A DNA stretch of 64,000 nucleotides, taken from contig JALGPY010000003.1 of NCBI GenBank assembly GCA_023055425.1, positions 15,993,001-16,057,000 on the forward strand. The letters are read 5' to 3'. The translations under genes and the position numbers were made by a program. Below, in pieces: positions 46,401-55,897 of the stretch. Every line of letters begins with the position of its first letter. Position 1 is the first letter of the stretch. The notes under the pieces are model-generated. The model had not been told where the DNA came from and searched no databases. It worked only from the letters and a program-made list of their open reading frames with translations. The DNA is from Linanthus parryae. Taxonomy: Eukaryota; Streptophyta; Magnoliopsida; Ericales; Polemoniaceae.

Positions 46401-46572
46401 TTCGGTCATTTCTTTTATTGTAATAAAGTTTATTTTGAATTAAATTTGAAGTTTTGTTTCTTTATGGTTTGGTACGAGGCCGACGTTCTACTCCGTTCAC
46501 AATGAGGTAAAACTCCTCGTGCGGAGGACATCTTAGCGGTTTGGGCTAGGCCTGGAATCGCGGGGTGTTGCA
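43476..46572 (+). repeat. Array LTR E (terminal 3' LTR, 3097 bp)
   Basis: It ends GGGGTGTTGCA followed by target duplication AAAAA. It shares the five B-type variants, and carries small private deletions (for example CTTGGATAGGAATC near 46295 where the others read GGATCGAGGAATC). Confidence 0.9.
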
Positions 46573-46631
46573 AAAAATCCCAAATTTTACCATCAAATAT
46601 AGGATTTGGTGCATTTTGGAAGATGCTCTTA

Positions 46632-47079
46632 GGGCTAGTTTGGGAATGCTGTGGCGGTGATAGAAAGCTGCTGTGTAAAAACACTGTGGAAAAGCTGCTG
46701 TGAATTCTTGATAAAATGTTGTTTGGTAAATATTACGTAAAAGCTGCTGTGAAATATTGATACAGTAATTTTGTTTTTGGTAAAATTAACTGTGAAGTTG
46801 CTGTGAGAGGGTAAAATGACAAAAATATATGACACATGTCATTTCCAAAAAGATTACTCTTGATATTTTAAAAAATTGTAAGGTGAAAATCAGTTGTAGA
46901 TAAATTAATCGAAAGCACTTTCTGGAAAAACATCTTCCCCCTTGCTTCCTGAAAAACTGTTGTGGGACAGCAGAAACTGTCCGGAAAAGCAGGAATTTTA
47001 TTTTTACCAAACACACTAAAACAGCTTCTGTTTTCGAAAAACGACTGTGCTGGCAGCAGAAGCATTCCCAAACTCACCC
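46632..47079. mobile_element. Tourist-like MITE, copy 1 (448 bp)
   Basis: Ends GGGCTAGTTTGGGAATGCT and AGCATTCCCAAACTCACCC are inverted copies. TTA flanks both sides (46629-46631, 47080-47082). The left TTA is shared with the PIF/Harbinger-like element. A second copy lies at 61775-62220. The interior repeats GCTGCTGTGAA. Confidence 0.87.
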
Positions 47080-47193
47080 TTATTTGACTTCACTAAATGT
47101 AATCATCGAAATAATTAAACATTGTAAGGTCAAAATCAGATCTAGGAGAGTTGTCCCAAAAGCTAATTTGACAAAGCAGTGCCCTACCCGTGT

Positions 47194-47834
47194 GGGAATG
47201 GATCCTCTCCAGCCCCAGGTGTTGTCCAGCCCCTCAAGCCGTACCATCTTAGCCGTTCATTCATAAGAACGGTCAAGATGATGACATCATTAATATTTGG
47301 CACTTATTTCACCTATACCTGATAATTCCCTCCCATCTCTAGCCTTCACGCTTCTGCAAATTCCTTGTCTTTCCCCAGTTATTAAACTCCAATGGAAACC
47401 CAGCAACCCAATTATTTAATTGAAAGGTTTTATAGCCGAAGTAGAAACTCGGTGATATTGGTTGCTAAACGTTGCAAGTGGATACTTATTTATATATCTG
47501 TAAATCACAACTGATTCATAAATTTGAAAATCACAATCACGATGCAGTGTGATTTCTTATGAATCTTACTTGAGAGAATGCATCGCGATGAAAACGAAGG
47601 CATGAGATTTGTTATGAGCCTTACTGTATGTGACGTTGGGTGTTCCAGAGAGCGATGGAAAAGATGCAGAAGACCGGAGGTTGCTAAAGATGCAGAGAGC
47701 GAGTTATAAGGTGGAGGTGAAACAAATACCCAATCTAAATGTTATCAACATCTTGGCCGTTCTTAAAAAAGGACGAATAAGATTTTCTGACTGGATGGGC
47801 TGGAGGGATCTTCGGCTGGAGAGGATCCCTTCCC
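47194..47834. mobile_element. Mutator-like non-autonomous element (641 bp)
   Basis: Inverted ends GGGAATGGATCCTCTCCAGC and GCTGGAGAGGATCCCTTCCC differ at one position. Flanking 9-mers TACCCGTGT (47185-47193) and TGCCTGTGT (47835-47843) match at seven of nine. The related copy A sequence near 21260 is uninterrupted. There is no recognisable coding domain. Confidence 0.65.
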
Positions 47835-48002
47835 TGCCTGTGTTGCCAGACAACAATAGCAACTGCTGTTAAAAAAATCATGTGAATTTTACGTTTACGG
47901 AACATTAAAAAACTACTTTTCTCTATTTGAAAGTTGCCAAATATTATAGCAAGATACTATACCCATTTGCTTCGAAAATTAGTATTTTAGTCAATAATTA
48001 AT

Positions 48003-49400
48003 GGGTAAAAGACAATTTTCAACCCTTTATTCTGGAATAAATACATTTTACCGCCCCTGCACTATGGATAGTGAATGGAGCTAACGGAATGGGCTAAATG
48101 ACATATTTACCCTCACATTGAAGATAAGTTACTCTACTATATAAGCATTTTTTTTCTCCTCATCCTCTCATTTTTTACCCTATAATCTATCTCTCCTCCT
48201 CTACCTTAACCATCGGCTCTCTCTTCCCCCTCTTCAAATCCAATCTGGACACAAGTCTGTATCTCTCTCTCAATCGGATCTGGAGTGTTGGAGCAGAGGG
48301 TTGCGTTCCATTGCTAGGTTCTCTCTGTCATATGTCAATGTCTTCTTCCTCGTCCCGGTTGAAGCTGTCAGCGCATCTTTCTTCCTCAGCCTGTCGAAAT
48401 CGCGGTCGCCTGGTCCAACATCTCTCTCTCTCCCTCTCTTCTATTTTTCCTTCTCCACCCACTACTCAATCCCAAATCTTGGTCGGAAGTAGCGGTGGCT
48501 CTGCGATTGATGTGGGTTGGGGACAAAGTACGTCGCCGGCTTCAATGGCTGCCGGCAACATAGTCGTGGTTCTTGTCGAACATGGCAGAGGCAAGATCGA
48601 GGGTTGTCCTTTTCTTTTGGATAATCTCGATTTGGGGATGGAATTCACTGACTTGGGCGAGGTGAGGCAATTTCTTGAGGTTCACATCGAATTAGGGAAG
48701 AATTGGGGATGGTAATCATTTAGGTGTGTGACAAAAAAATCACCACTGGCGAGAGCTCGGCAAAGAGGAGTTGTTGGATGAATGCTCTTCATCATTCAAA
48801 CTCTCCTCCTCAAATGTCTTCCCAATTCTTAACTTCATTAAAAGCTGCTGTTAGGAGAGACTCATGGTGAATACAAAAAAGAGTGCTTGAGGTGTGTTTT
48901 GAGGGCTACGTCTCTAATTCAATCTGGTTGATAGGTTTGGGTGAGATTCAATTGAGATTGAATATTGAATCTTTGTTCAACTTTTGAGTCCCAAATTAGA
49001 AGCAGTTCAGATGTGATGGTTTTATGACTGTGATGTGTTGAAGTTTGAAATTGATGTTGTTTGTTTGTTTTGATGTTGTTGAGTTGGTGGTGGGGATTCA
49101 GTGGTGGTGGTGGTGTTTCTGGTGGGATTTGATGGTGATGGAGGTGGTGGTCAAGAACATCAAGAGCTTGATGAACACAATAATAAACACAAAAGGGTGG
49201 TGTATGTCCATAATTCGTCCATTGCAAGGGTAGAATGGTCACAAAAAAGTCAGATTGCACCCTACACTAACAGATTGTAACAGAAGGGTGGTATCTGTCC
49301 ACTCTCTTAACTCTGACAGGGGACCAATCAGAATTTATCCATAGTGCATGGGGTAAAATGTATTTATTCCATAATAAAATGGTGAAAATGTCTTTTACCC
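48003..49400. mobile_element. Pack-MULE candidate (1398 bp)
   Basis: A perfect 9-bp duplication ATAATTAAT (47994-48002 and 49401-49409) flanks ends GGGTAAAAGACA and TGTCTTTTACCC. The terminal repeats extend about 80 bp with a few mismatches (to GCACTATGGATA). The interior has a TATA box (48135-48144), CT-rich leader and a GC-richer gene-like segment (48200-48720), then GGTGGTGGTGG-rich sequence. No transposase is present. Confidence 0.88.
48311..48715 (+). CDS. Possible captured gene fragment in the MULE (134 codons)
   Basis: It lies downstream of a TATA box and CT-rich leader inside the MULE. The N-terminal part is Ser/Arg-rich low-complexity. The C-terminal part (about residues 66-134) looks more protein-like (GWGQSTSPASMAAGN, then an acidic/hydrophobic stretch ending LGKNWGW). 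No domain was recognised. It may be a captured exon or a chance frame, and the true frame and start are unknown. Confidence 0.25.
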   Translation: MLGSLCHMSMSSSSSRLKLSAHLSSSACRNRGRLVQHLSLSLSSIFPSPPTTQSQILVGSSGGSAIDVGWGQSTSPASMAAGNIVVVLVEHGRGKIEGCPFLLDNLDLGMEFTDLGEVRQFLEVHIELGKNWGW

Positions 49401-49432
49401 ATAATTAATTCATACTATATTAAGAGGGCCGC

Positions 49433-49592
49433 TATGCTTCATCCTTTTTTCACCATTTAGGTTCACCTCCTAAGTGTCAATATATGATTGAAGAAAGTAT
49501 TTATTTTAAGATATTTCTATAATCATATCACCGATAAAAAATATCCACATAAGGGTTGAACTTGAAGGGTGAAGAAAAAAGGGCGAAGCATT
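49433..49592. mobile_element. Small MITE-like inverted repeat
   Basis: ATGCTTCATCCTTTTTTCAC at the left pairs with GAAAAAAGGGCGAAGCAT at the right, with secondary pairing of GGTTCACC and GGTTGAAC inside. The target duplication was not resolved. Confidence 0.5.
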
Positions 49593-49608
49593 TATTCAAT
49601 ATTTATAG

Positions 49609-50571
49609 GGTAATTTACACAAAGTACCATTCGGGTTATGATAAATAGGCATTGTGTACCCCTACTGTTTGCCAATCGACAGGGGACACCCTAAATTTGG
49701 ACGGACTCCAATGAAAAATGGTAAGTACTATTTTATATTCAATCTTTACAATGTTTAGTCTGCAAGTTACGTATAGTCTAAAAAGACCATTCTACCAATG
49801 ATTTGTTGGTTCATCTAAGACTTTAATAATGTTATTGCAAGCAATTTTTTAGTGCTCCAAAAGAGCACCATGTGGTGCTCTACAACAAATTAGTGTCTAC
49901 CAATCACTGTCAATTTTTTTAAGTGGTGCATTTTCATTGCTTGTAGAGCACCACGTGGTGCTCTAATGGAGCACTAAAAAATTTCTCTGGTTGTATCAAT
50001 AAACTTAATTTGTATTAACTAATATAATCTTTGAAAAAAACTATTATAATTCTCTTTATTTTAGTTTCAGATAATTTTCAATGATATTATTTAGTTTCAA
50101 TTTACAAAATTCATTATCATTCTAGAAAACAAACCACATACTGGTGTTGATATTTGACAAGTACTCTATCAGAATTAATTTTGTTAAATAAATTTTAACT
50201 TCACTCACTGTTGATTTTCTTTCTCGAATTTTCTTTTTGACAACGACAAAATATATTCTATAGTAATTTATAACCATCCATAGAGGTAAAAGAGTCATAC
50301 AATTTATGGTATAAATAGTAATATATTAGCTTCTGAAGGTAAAAAAAATGACATTATATATCACTCGAGGGCATAATAGGCATGAAACAAACACCCATAA
50401 GTGTACACAATTGCCAACTCAAATAATAGGCGTGTTAGAAATGGACGGAAAGATATAATCCGTAATTATTATTGCACAAAATAGGGGTATCTCCTGTCAT
50501 TTATTATTGCACAACATAGGAGTAGGAATTGCCTATTTACATAAATTCCGGGGTGCAAACTGTAAATTACC
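49609..50571. mobile_element. TIR element of about 0.96 kb
   Basis: The left end GGTAATTTACACAAAGTACC and right end TGCAAACTGTAAATTACC are inverted. Matching inner motifs are AAATAGGCATTGTG and GGAATTGCCTATTTAC. The ends resemble Mutator-like termini, but no clean duplication was found. A smaller MITE (49843-49984) is nested inside. Confidence 0.5.
49843..49984. mobile_element. Nested palindromic MITE (about 140 bp)
   Basis: AATTTTTTAGTGCTCC at left and GGAGCACTAAAAAATT at right, each followed inward by the near-palindrome AGAGCACCACGTGGTGCTCT. The arms are almost perfect inverted copies. Confidence 0.7.
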
Positions 50572-50595
50572 GTTATTTGTGAAAAGAACAACTAA

Positions 50596-50994
50596 GAGCC
50601 TGTTTGGTACATGCCGAAAATCTCAATAATCAGCTGAAAATAATCTGAAAAGAAAATTCAACTTAACTGAGAATCTCAATCTGTATGGTATGAGCTGAAA
50701 TTATAGATTACTAACTTGATCCATTTAACAAAATTTAAAGAGCTCCAAATTCTAGTAAATGAATACACCTATTTATAAATAAACTGTGATCATGCTAATT
50801 AAAAAAATAACAAAATTAATTGTTTAGAGATTTTCAGCTGCATAATTCCTAATTTTGGAAATTCTATATTTGCACACAGATTATTTTAATCTGCAGATTA
50901 TGAAATTATAATATGCCTGCGTAACAAACAGAATTGTTAAAAAGATGTCGATTTTAATCCAATTAGATTAAAATCTTGAATGCCAAACATGCAC
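50596..50994. mobile_element. Tourist-like MITE (399 bp)
   Basis: Ends GAGCCTGTTTGG and CCAAACATGCAC are inverted. TAA flanks both sides (50593-50595 and 50995-50997). The interior contains repeated CAGCTGAAAAT/ATTTTCAGCTG motifs. Confidence 0.78.
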
Positions 50995-50997
50995 TAA

Positions 50998-51210
50998 GAG
51001 AGGAACCAGAGAAAGCTGGTACCGCAAAAACTGTGTGTCCCAGAACATTGATTGGTCCATGTTGCCTGAATATCTCAACATTAATAGGGCACAGCTACAA
51101 GCTCATGGTTTCTGGATAAGTGGTTGCTTATAGTAATAGAGTAACGTTTAGCTGTTTAAGAAGCGCCATGTCACAAACATCATGTTACACTTTTCTTTAT
51201 ATTAAATAAT
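50998..51210. repeat. Backbone block upstream of small-gene copy C
   Basis: GGTACCGCAAAAACTGTGTG followed by CCCAGAACATTG and CCATGTTGCCTGAATATCTC. It matches the split block at 21530/22836 and the block at 61627. It also represents the empty target of the short-LTR element. Confidence 0.72.
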
Positions 51211-51223
51211 CTCCTTTCCTTTT

Positions 51224-51308
51224 TTTTGAGAAATTATTTTTTGTCGTTTACCGGGTTTGAACCCCCGACCTCAAGTAGGGGCTTCCAACGCTCTATCACT
51301 TGAGTTAG
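51224..51308 (-). mobile_element. tRNA-derived SINE-like fragment
   Basis: On the minus strand it reads TAACTCAAGTGATAGAGCG (A-box-like), then GGGGTTCAAACCC (B box) about 30 bp later, and ends in an A-rich tail (TTCTCAAAAAAAAGG). These are the pol III promoter boxes of tRNA-derived SINEs. It is too short and unpaired for an intact tRNA gene. Confidence 0.5.
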
Positions 51309-51811
51309 GGATACAAACGGTTCGTTTCGATCCGGTTTCGACATCCATCCGAACCGAATCGCATGTAACGGTTTGGGCAAAACATAAACCTAATCCGTAC
51401 CGTTCATGGCTCCAAACCGAACTAACCATGAAGGACCGGCTTGGTTCGATTTTAAATTGCGGTTCCTGAAAATATATTATTTCATTTAAAGATTCTTAGT
51501 AATTCTGTCAGCAATTTAATATTTTCTAAAATTTCAATGTCAAGCAAAACTTATTGTATATGATATGTGTGTGGAAATTATCAAGTGTGGCAGTAGTATA
51601 GCTTAATATGCTACATAAGCGGTTCGATTCGATTTTTGCGGTTTTGAGATATCTTAAGTCAAAATCGAACCGTATTATACGGTTTGCGATTTTTGCAAAC
51701 CTGAACCGAACTGTAATAGCTTCCAAATCGAACCGAATCGAATCGCCCAGTTTGGCTCGGATTGCGTTTTTTTGGTTTGAACTTGCATACATAATTTGAG
51801 CTACTACCCTA
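51306..51811. mobile_element. hAT-like remnant with CGGTTCGG-type termini
   Basis: Both sides carry clustered inverted motifs (ACGGTTCG, GAACCGAATCG at left; AATCGAACCGAATCG, GGTTTGCG at right), bounded by TAGGG and CCCTA. This composition recurs in plant hAT derivatives. The duplication is not visible, so ends are tentative. Confidence 0.35.
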
Positions 51812-52096
51812 GCTGCAATTTATCTTCTTTCTTATGACAAAGTTTAGCTTTGGATGATAGAAAAAGTAGTGCTTGCCAGCTAAAAGTTTAATACTTGCTT
51901 ACACAAGTTATCAAGTTTAAAAGCTGGAGTAACATTGTCCACCATATTCATCCCCACAGCATTAAAAAAAAAACCACAAGAAACCGGTAAGAGGTATCCG
52001 TGGGATTTAGCCAACTGTTTTTTATCGCACCCCTTGTTTTCGTCCTTACACCACCACCCAACTAAAGACGTGGACTTTCTGTAGCTTATTTTCCTA

Positions 52097-52354
52097 CCAG
52101 TCCGTCCCAGCTCTTTCTTCCCATCTGACTTTTTTGACTCGTATCTGGGTCACTTTGACCGGGTGATTGGGATAACAAAATAATACGATTTTTTGATAAT
52201 TTTTTCACCATATTATAGAACACCTTTTACACTACAATACCATGAAAAAAATATAAAAAAATAACATCGGTTTGCTATTCAAATTACCGGGTCAAAATGA
52301 CCCAGTGAATAGTGACAAAAGTCAAATTGGGAAGAAAGAGCTGGGACAGAGTGG
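52097..52354. mobile_element. Stowaway MITE (258 bp)
   Basis: TA flanks both sides (52095-52096, 52355-52356). Ends CCAGTCCGTCCCAGCTCTTT and AAAGAGCTGGGACAGAGTGG are inverted. The inner parts GGGTCACTTTGACCGGGTGA and TACCGGGTCAAAATGACCCA also pair. It sits about 190 bp upstream of the copy C leader and is absent from copies A and B. Confidence 0.85.
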
Positions 52355-52404
52355 TATGGGCGATGTACCTGCAATCTGTTTATTGCTTTGTCTCATTTAA
52401 ACCC

Positions 52405-52416
52405 CTATATATATAC
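52405..52416 (+). promoter_or_regulatory. TATA box of small-gene copy C
   Basis: CTATATATATAC lies about 130 bp before the ATG, with TTTGTCTCATTT upstream as in copies A and B. Confidence 0.65.
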
Positions 52417-52542
52417 ACACATTCTATTCTTTAATCATCTTCAACTCAAATCATCATCATTCATAGAATTTCATACTACTGCAAGTCTGCAACCAAGAAT
52501 TACTTACAAAGCCCTTTTCAGCTCTTTCCATTTTCCATTCAA

Positions 52543-52791
52543 ATGGCTTCTCTTGTTCTTCTATTGTCTGAGTTTCTCAAGCATCAGGAAACAGATCTTG
52601 CCTTCCAAACACCACTGCCTTCTTCTTGTGCTGCCGCCGCCGCCACTGCCGCCGGATCGCCACCGTATAGCTGTTCCCTCAACTGGGTTGCCGGGAAATT
52701 GCCAAGAAGAAGAGGAGGCTTGCAGACGGAAGATGATGTCATGGAAGACCCATCAGAGACTAGGGTCTGTGTTGATCTTGTTTGGCCATAA
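52543..52791 (+). CDS. Small conserved protein, copy C (82 aa, unknown function)
   Basis: Intact frame of the same length as copy B, opening MASLVLLLSEFLKHQETDLA, with an Ala-rich centre (CAAAAATAAG), KLPRRR and a tail EDPSETRVCVDLVWP. Promoter, leader and frame are all conserved with B, while the intergenic DNA around them has diverged by many insertions, which argues for selection on this segment. The first ATG after the TATA box is chosen as start. Downstream, a Helitron begins about 115 bp after the stop and may have removed or replaced native 3' sequence. A longer overlapping frame (52388-52819) ignores the conserved start and is taken as a shadow. Function is unknown. Confidence 0.62.
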   Translation: MASLVLLLSEFLKHQETDLAFQTPLPSSCAAAAATAAGSPPYSCSLNWVAGKLPRRRGGLQTEDDVMEDPSETRVCVDLVWP

Positions 52792-53338
52792 AAGGTGGTC
52801 ATGTACTGTAATTTACTAGAATTTAGTATTCTTTTTGGGTTTACCTATTTATACCATCTATTTTACCTTTAATTTCTTGCGAGAATTTTTTTTTGAGGAA
52901 ACAAATCTTTACTATCTTAAAAGAGTGAAGAAATTTAGGTGACTCCTAAGATAGTTTATTACGAAAGTGACTCTCTAAAATAGTTTATTACAAAAGTGCC
53001 TTGTTACACCTAGCCAATTCCATTTTGCGTACGTTTTATTTTTAATAAACTCATCCACGAAAGATCCCCCTATTAACGAGGACTCTTCAATTTTTGGCTG
53101 CAACGTACCTCACATAAGAACAAATCAACTATGCCTGATCAGAGAGATCGAAAGGATTCCTCCCTACCGGTTTCTTTCTATGGTACGAACAAAAGGTATG
53201 TTTCTTTCTTTGTATTTGCTTTGTATCATCCATCTCGCATCTAACATAAGCATAGTTCATTATTCTAGGGTTTATATAATTGATACAATTGAACATCTTA
53301 TCAGTAGCTAATCTCAACGCCAAAGCCTCGCTCATCTC

Positions 53339-53470
53339 TGCATGTTAAAATGTATATGCTGGAAATTGCCTCAGGTTCTAACCAATTGAGGCTACTGGCG
53401 ATTTCGCTCAACCAACACGATGAGCAGACAACCGAGAAAGCATCAGCAAGAGGTCTAAAAGAGGTTTGTC
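53339..53470 (+). other. Exon-like piece in the Helitron
   Basis: ATGTTAAAATGTATATGCTG... to AAAGAG|GTTTGTC has the look of a short exon with a donor-like GT. No family was recognised. Captured gene fragments are common in plant Helitrons; that origin is inference. Confidence 0.25.
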
Positions 53471-55897
53471 AAACCCACTTGCTTCATTAACTTCTCGATC
53501 GATTTCATTTAGATAACATATAAATCTTAATGTTTTTTGAGAAGCTTACTCAGAAATATACTGAATACTCCTGCTTTCTCAAGTATTTACCAATCCGGTA
53601 TGTCATACATAGTTCATCGACTCTGAACTTTGAGGAATCCAGAACTTTTCTCATTAGAAACACCAACAATCTAGGGAGAAATACGGGGCTTTGCAGTTTT
53701 ACAAGACTTCGTTCATATGTCTTTCTGTTCTACTACCAACTTTTTGAGATAGGGACAATTGATTGTTCTGTGGTGCAAGTCTTCAACCCAATAGCTAATG
53801 AATGTATTCATGTTTATCTCGAGTACTCGTACTTTCTCCGTCACTACAGGCTTCAAGTTCAACACTTAAATTCTGATGGCATATAGAAATATCAGAACAA
53901 CAATTTGGATTCTAGGATTCATCCTTGTAAGGTCAAAATTTTGATTGCTCTGTCTATATTTCAATTTGAAGATAGGGGATTTGTAAGTTCAGAATTGTGA
54001 CTATTTTACCTAATAATTCTATTATGTAAAATAATTTCTTAATTAAATCATATTCACTGTGTATGTTCTTACTCTAAATATTCCTAATACAATGGTTAAT
54101 AATTTCACATTTATAATTCTTGCTTGGGACGAAACTGAAATTGATGATAATAGAGAAAAGATAGGTCCTTTCAAATTTAAATGTAATAATGATCTACAGT
54201 CGTCACACACAACGACAACGTTCTTAGGAAAAATTTGGACTTGGAAGAGATTTTAAGAATAAAATCTTCAGGCTTGGTGAAAATAGATAAAGAATCTGAC
54301 CGAATGAAACAAGTCAAAGAACCAATCACCACTTTGCAACTAAACAGATCTTGAGTTCTCTGCAGAAACACCTAGCAATGCCACAGATTTTGGGGGCAGT
54401 TTTAAGAGTTTCAGTGTCATCTCATCGATAGCTGAAAAAAATTTGATTTGGAGTCGCAAGTGCCGAACTTGGACTCTCGGTTGGATATATAAGCAAGGAA
54501 ATTTCTTGACATGTAATCAACCTACTTTCCACTGCATTGATAATGAAGGTTTTGACTCTGCGACTATTTCCTTTCCTATTTATGGGAATTGGAACTTTTG
54601 ACTGAAACTTAATTAGGCTAATACAAGATAATTGGAATGTACATGCGAACCATGCCTTTGACAGTATAGCCAAGGCCTTACGCATTCCCAGTAAGACTTG
54701 TGAATCTACCAGTTACATTGTACATGTAATTTTCTATTGTTCCTTTCATAACTTAAGAACATTAGAAAGTTTCCAACGAGACGAGTGATGCAAAATCAGA
54801 TATATTATTCGTTAACCAGCATCAGGTATGCATTCTTGTACTGGATTGATAAGATGGAGCACGCTTTCAAGAGCTTGCCTGTAGTCTTGGACGAAGACCA
54901 GCATACCAGTTACTTGATGAACCAAAAGTTACAAGCTAGCATGAATATCTCCCTCCCAATCATTTAAATATATCCACGCATGATGGTCAAGCGATATTGG
55001 CTCCTCACTCTTTTCTTGATCCTTATTCGCTTAGAATTAGATGAAACTTTTTTATGATTTTAGCAACTTTTTAGAGTTCAAGTTAGTTATACATAATGAA
55101 TTCTCTTTTATGGCCTTTAAGTTATGATAACCTGCCAAACTTTTCTTCTATGGCCTTTAATCCTAACTAAAAGTGTTGTCTTATTTTCGGACGGTGTTGA
55201 ATACTTGAATAGTGTTTTTTATGTGCCAGTGACACTTTTGTCTGTTTGATTATTACATTATATGATCGGTTATCCATAGTCTGTATTTTTACTATTCTCT
55301 GAATGTATTGGATGCTCGGCAGCCATAGCTAAAACTTACACTTATTAGAGGTACTTAACGATTTTCAATTTTGATGAATTGACTTGTGATGCAAAATATT
55401 TGTTTATTGCAAATCTTCATTATAACAAAGCCAAGATCGATATGGAAGAGATGAATTTAACGCATGGACGATTTTTATGTTCAGAGTTCGATGATATATA
55501 GGCACAGTCGTTTATTTGTTATTTCTTATTTGAATAAGGCAAGGTTCCTGCTTGTTAAGGAACCAGAGAAGGTGCCTTCTTGTTGTTTTAAATTTGAGGG
55601 GAAGTCTCATATGTTTTGAGAACAGACGGTATCTTATGCTTGAATTATTTCCCTTGTAGATGCTTGAATTTAAATCACAGAGGTTCCTTTATCGCCATGT
55701 TTTCAATTTTCAAAAAAGGTCTCCGATGAATAAATAACTGATGGTGTTTCTCATATGCTTGAATTTCAAAGAAAGACGTCTCTTTCTCAATGGGTAAGAA
55801 CTTTTGACAGTTATAACCATTTGCTTGCAGCAACGTCAGTTTATAATCTTCCGAAATGTGGTGTTTATTCTCACTCCATCTGCCTTCTGACGTTAAT

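Larger units (their letters stand above)
29770..46572 (+). mobile_element. Tandem LTR-sharing retrotransposon array (5 LTRs, 4 internal segments)
   Basis: The order is LTR A - I1 - LTR B - I2 - LTR C - I3 - LTR D - I4 - LTR E, all on the plus strand. Every LTR starts TGTAATACC and ends GTGTTGCA. Every internal part starts GGTGGTATCAGA (the PBS) and ends AAGGGGAAGGTGA (a polypurine tract). The repeat period is about 3.70-3.72 kb. Sampled stretches differ by roughly 1-2% (eye estimate). One AAAAA duplication flanks the complete chain, and no flanking DNA lies between units, so separate insertions are excluded. There is no coding capacity. The last codons before the PPT (FEDEALF then stop) resemble the C-terminal end of gypsy pol, so the family probably arose by internal deletion. 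Confidence 0.9.
27477..46628. mobile_element. PIF/Harbinger-like element, inflated by nested insertions
   Basis: Ends GAGCATCTTCTACAG (27477) and GGAAGATGCTC (to 46628) are inverted. Both are flanked by TTA (27474-27476 and 46629-46631), the 3-bp target of PIF/Harbinger elements. Without the CACTA element (28238-29464) and LTR array (29770-46572) it would be about 1.1 kb. Subterminal sequence is rich in CACCAAAT/ATTTGGTG motifs facing inward on both sides. No DDE transposase frame remains, so it is non-autonomous. Confidence 0.78.

Noticed and set aside
29770..46572. Classical satellite DNA or a gene cluster
   Set aside because: Units have LTR ends, PBS, PPT and one target duplication, so a retrotransposon array explains them fully; no coding capacity was seen.
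31398..46684. Repeated minus-strand frame of about 98 codons (opening MSPARGVLPHCERSRTSAS) in LTRs A-E
   Set aside because: It lies antisense to the LTR, has no start context or domain, and recurs only because the LTR recurs; E already breaks it.
51245..51300. Functional tRNA gene
   Set aside because: Only A-box- and B-box-like segments are present; the acceptor arms do not pair and it ends in an A-rich tail, fitting a SINE-like piece.
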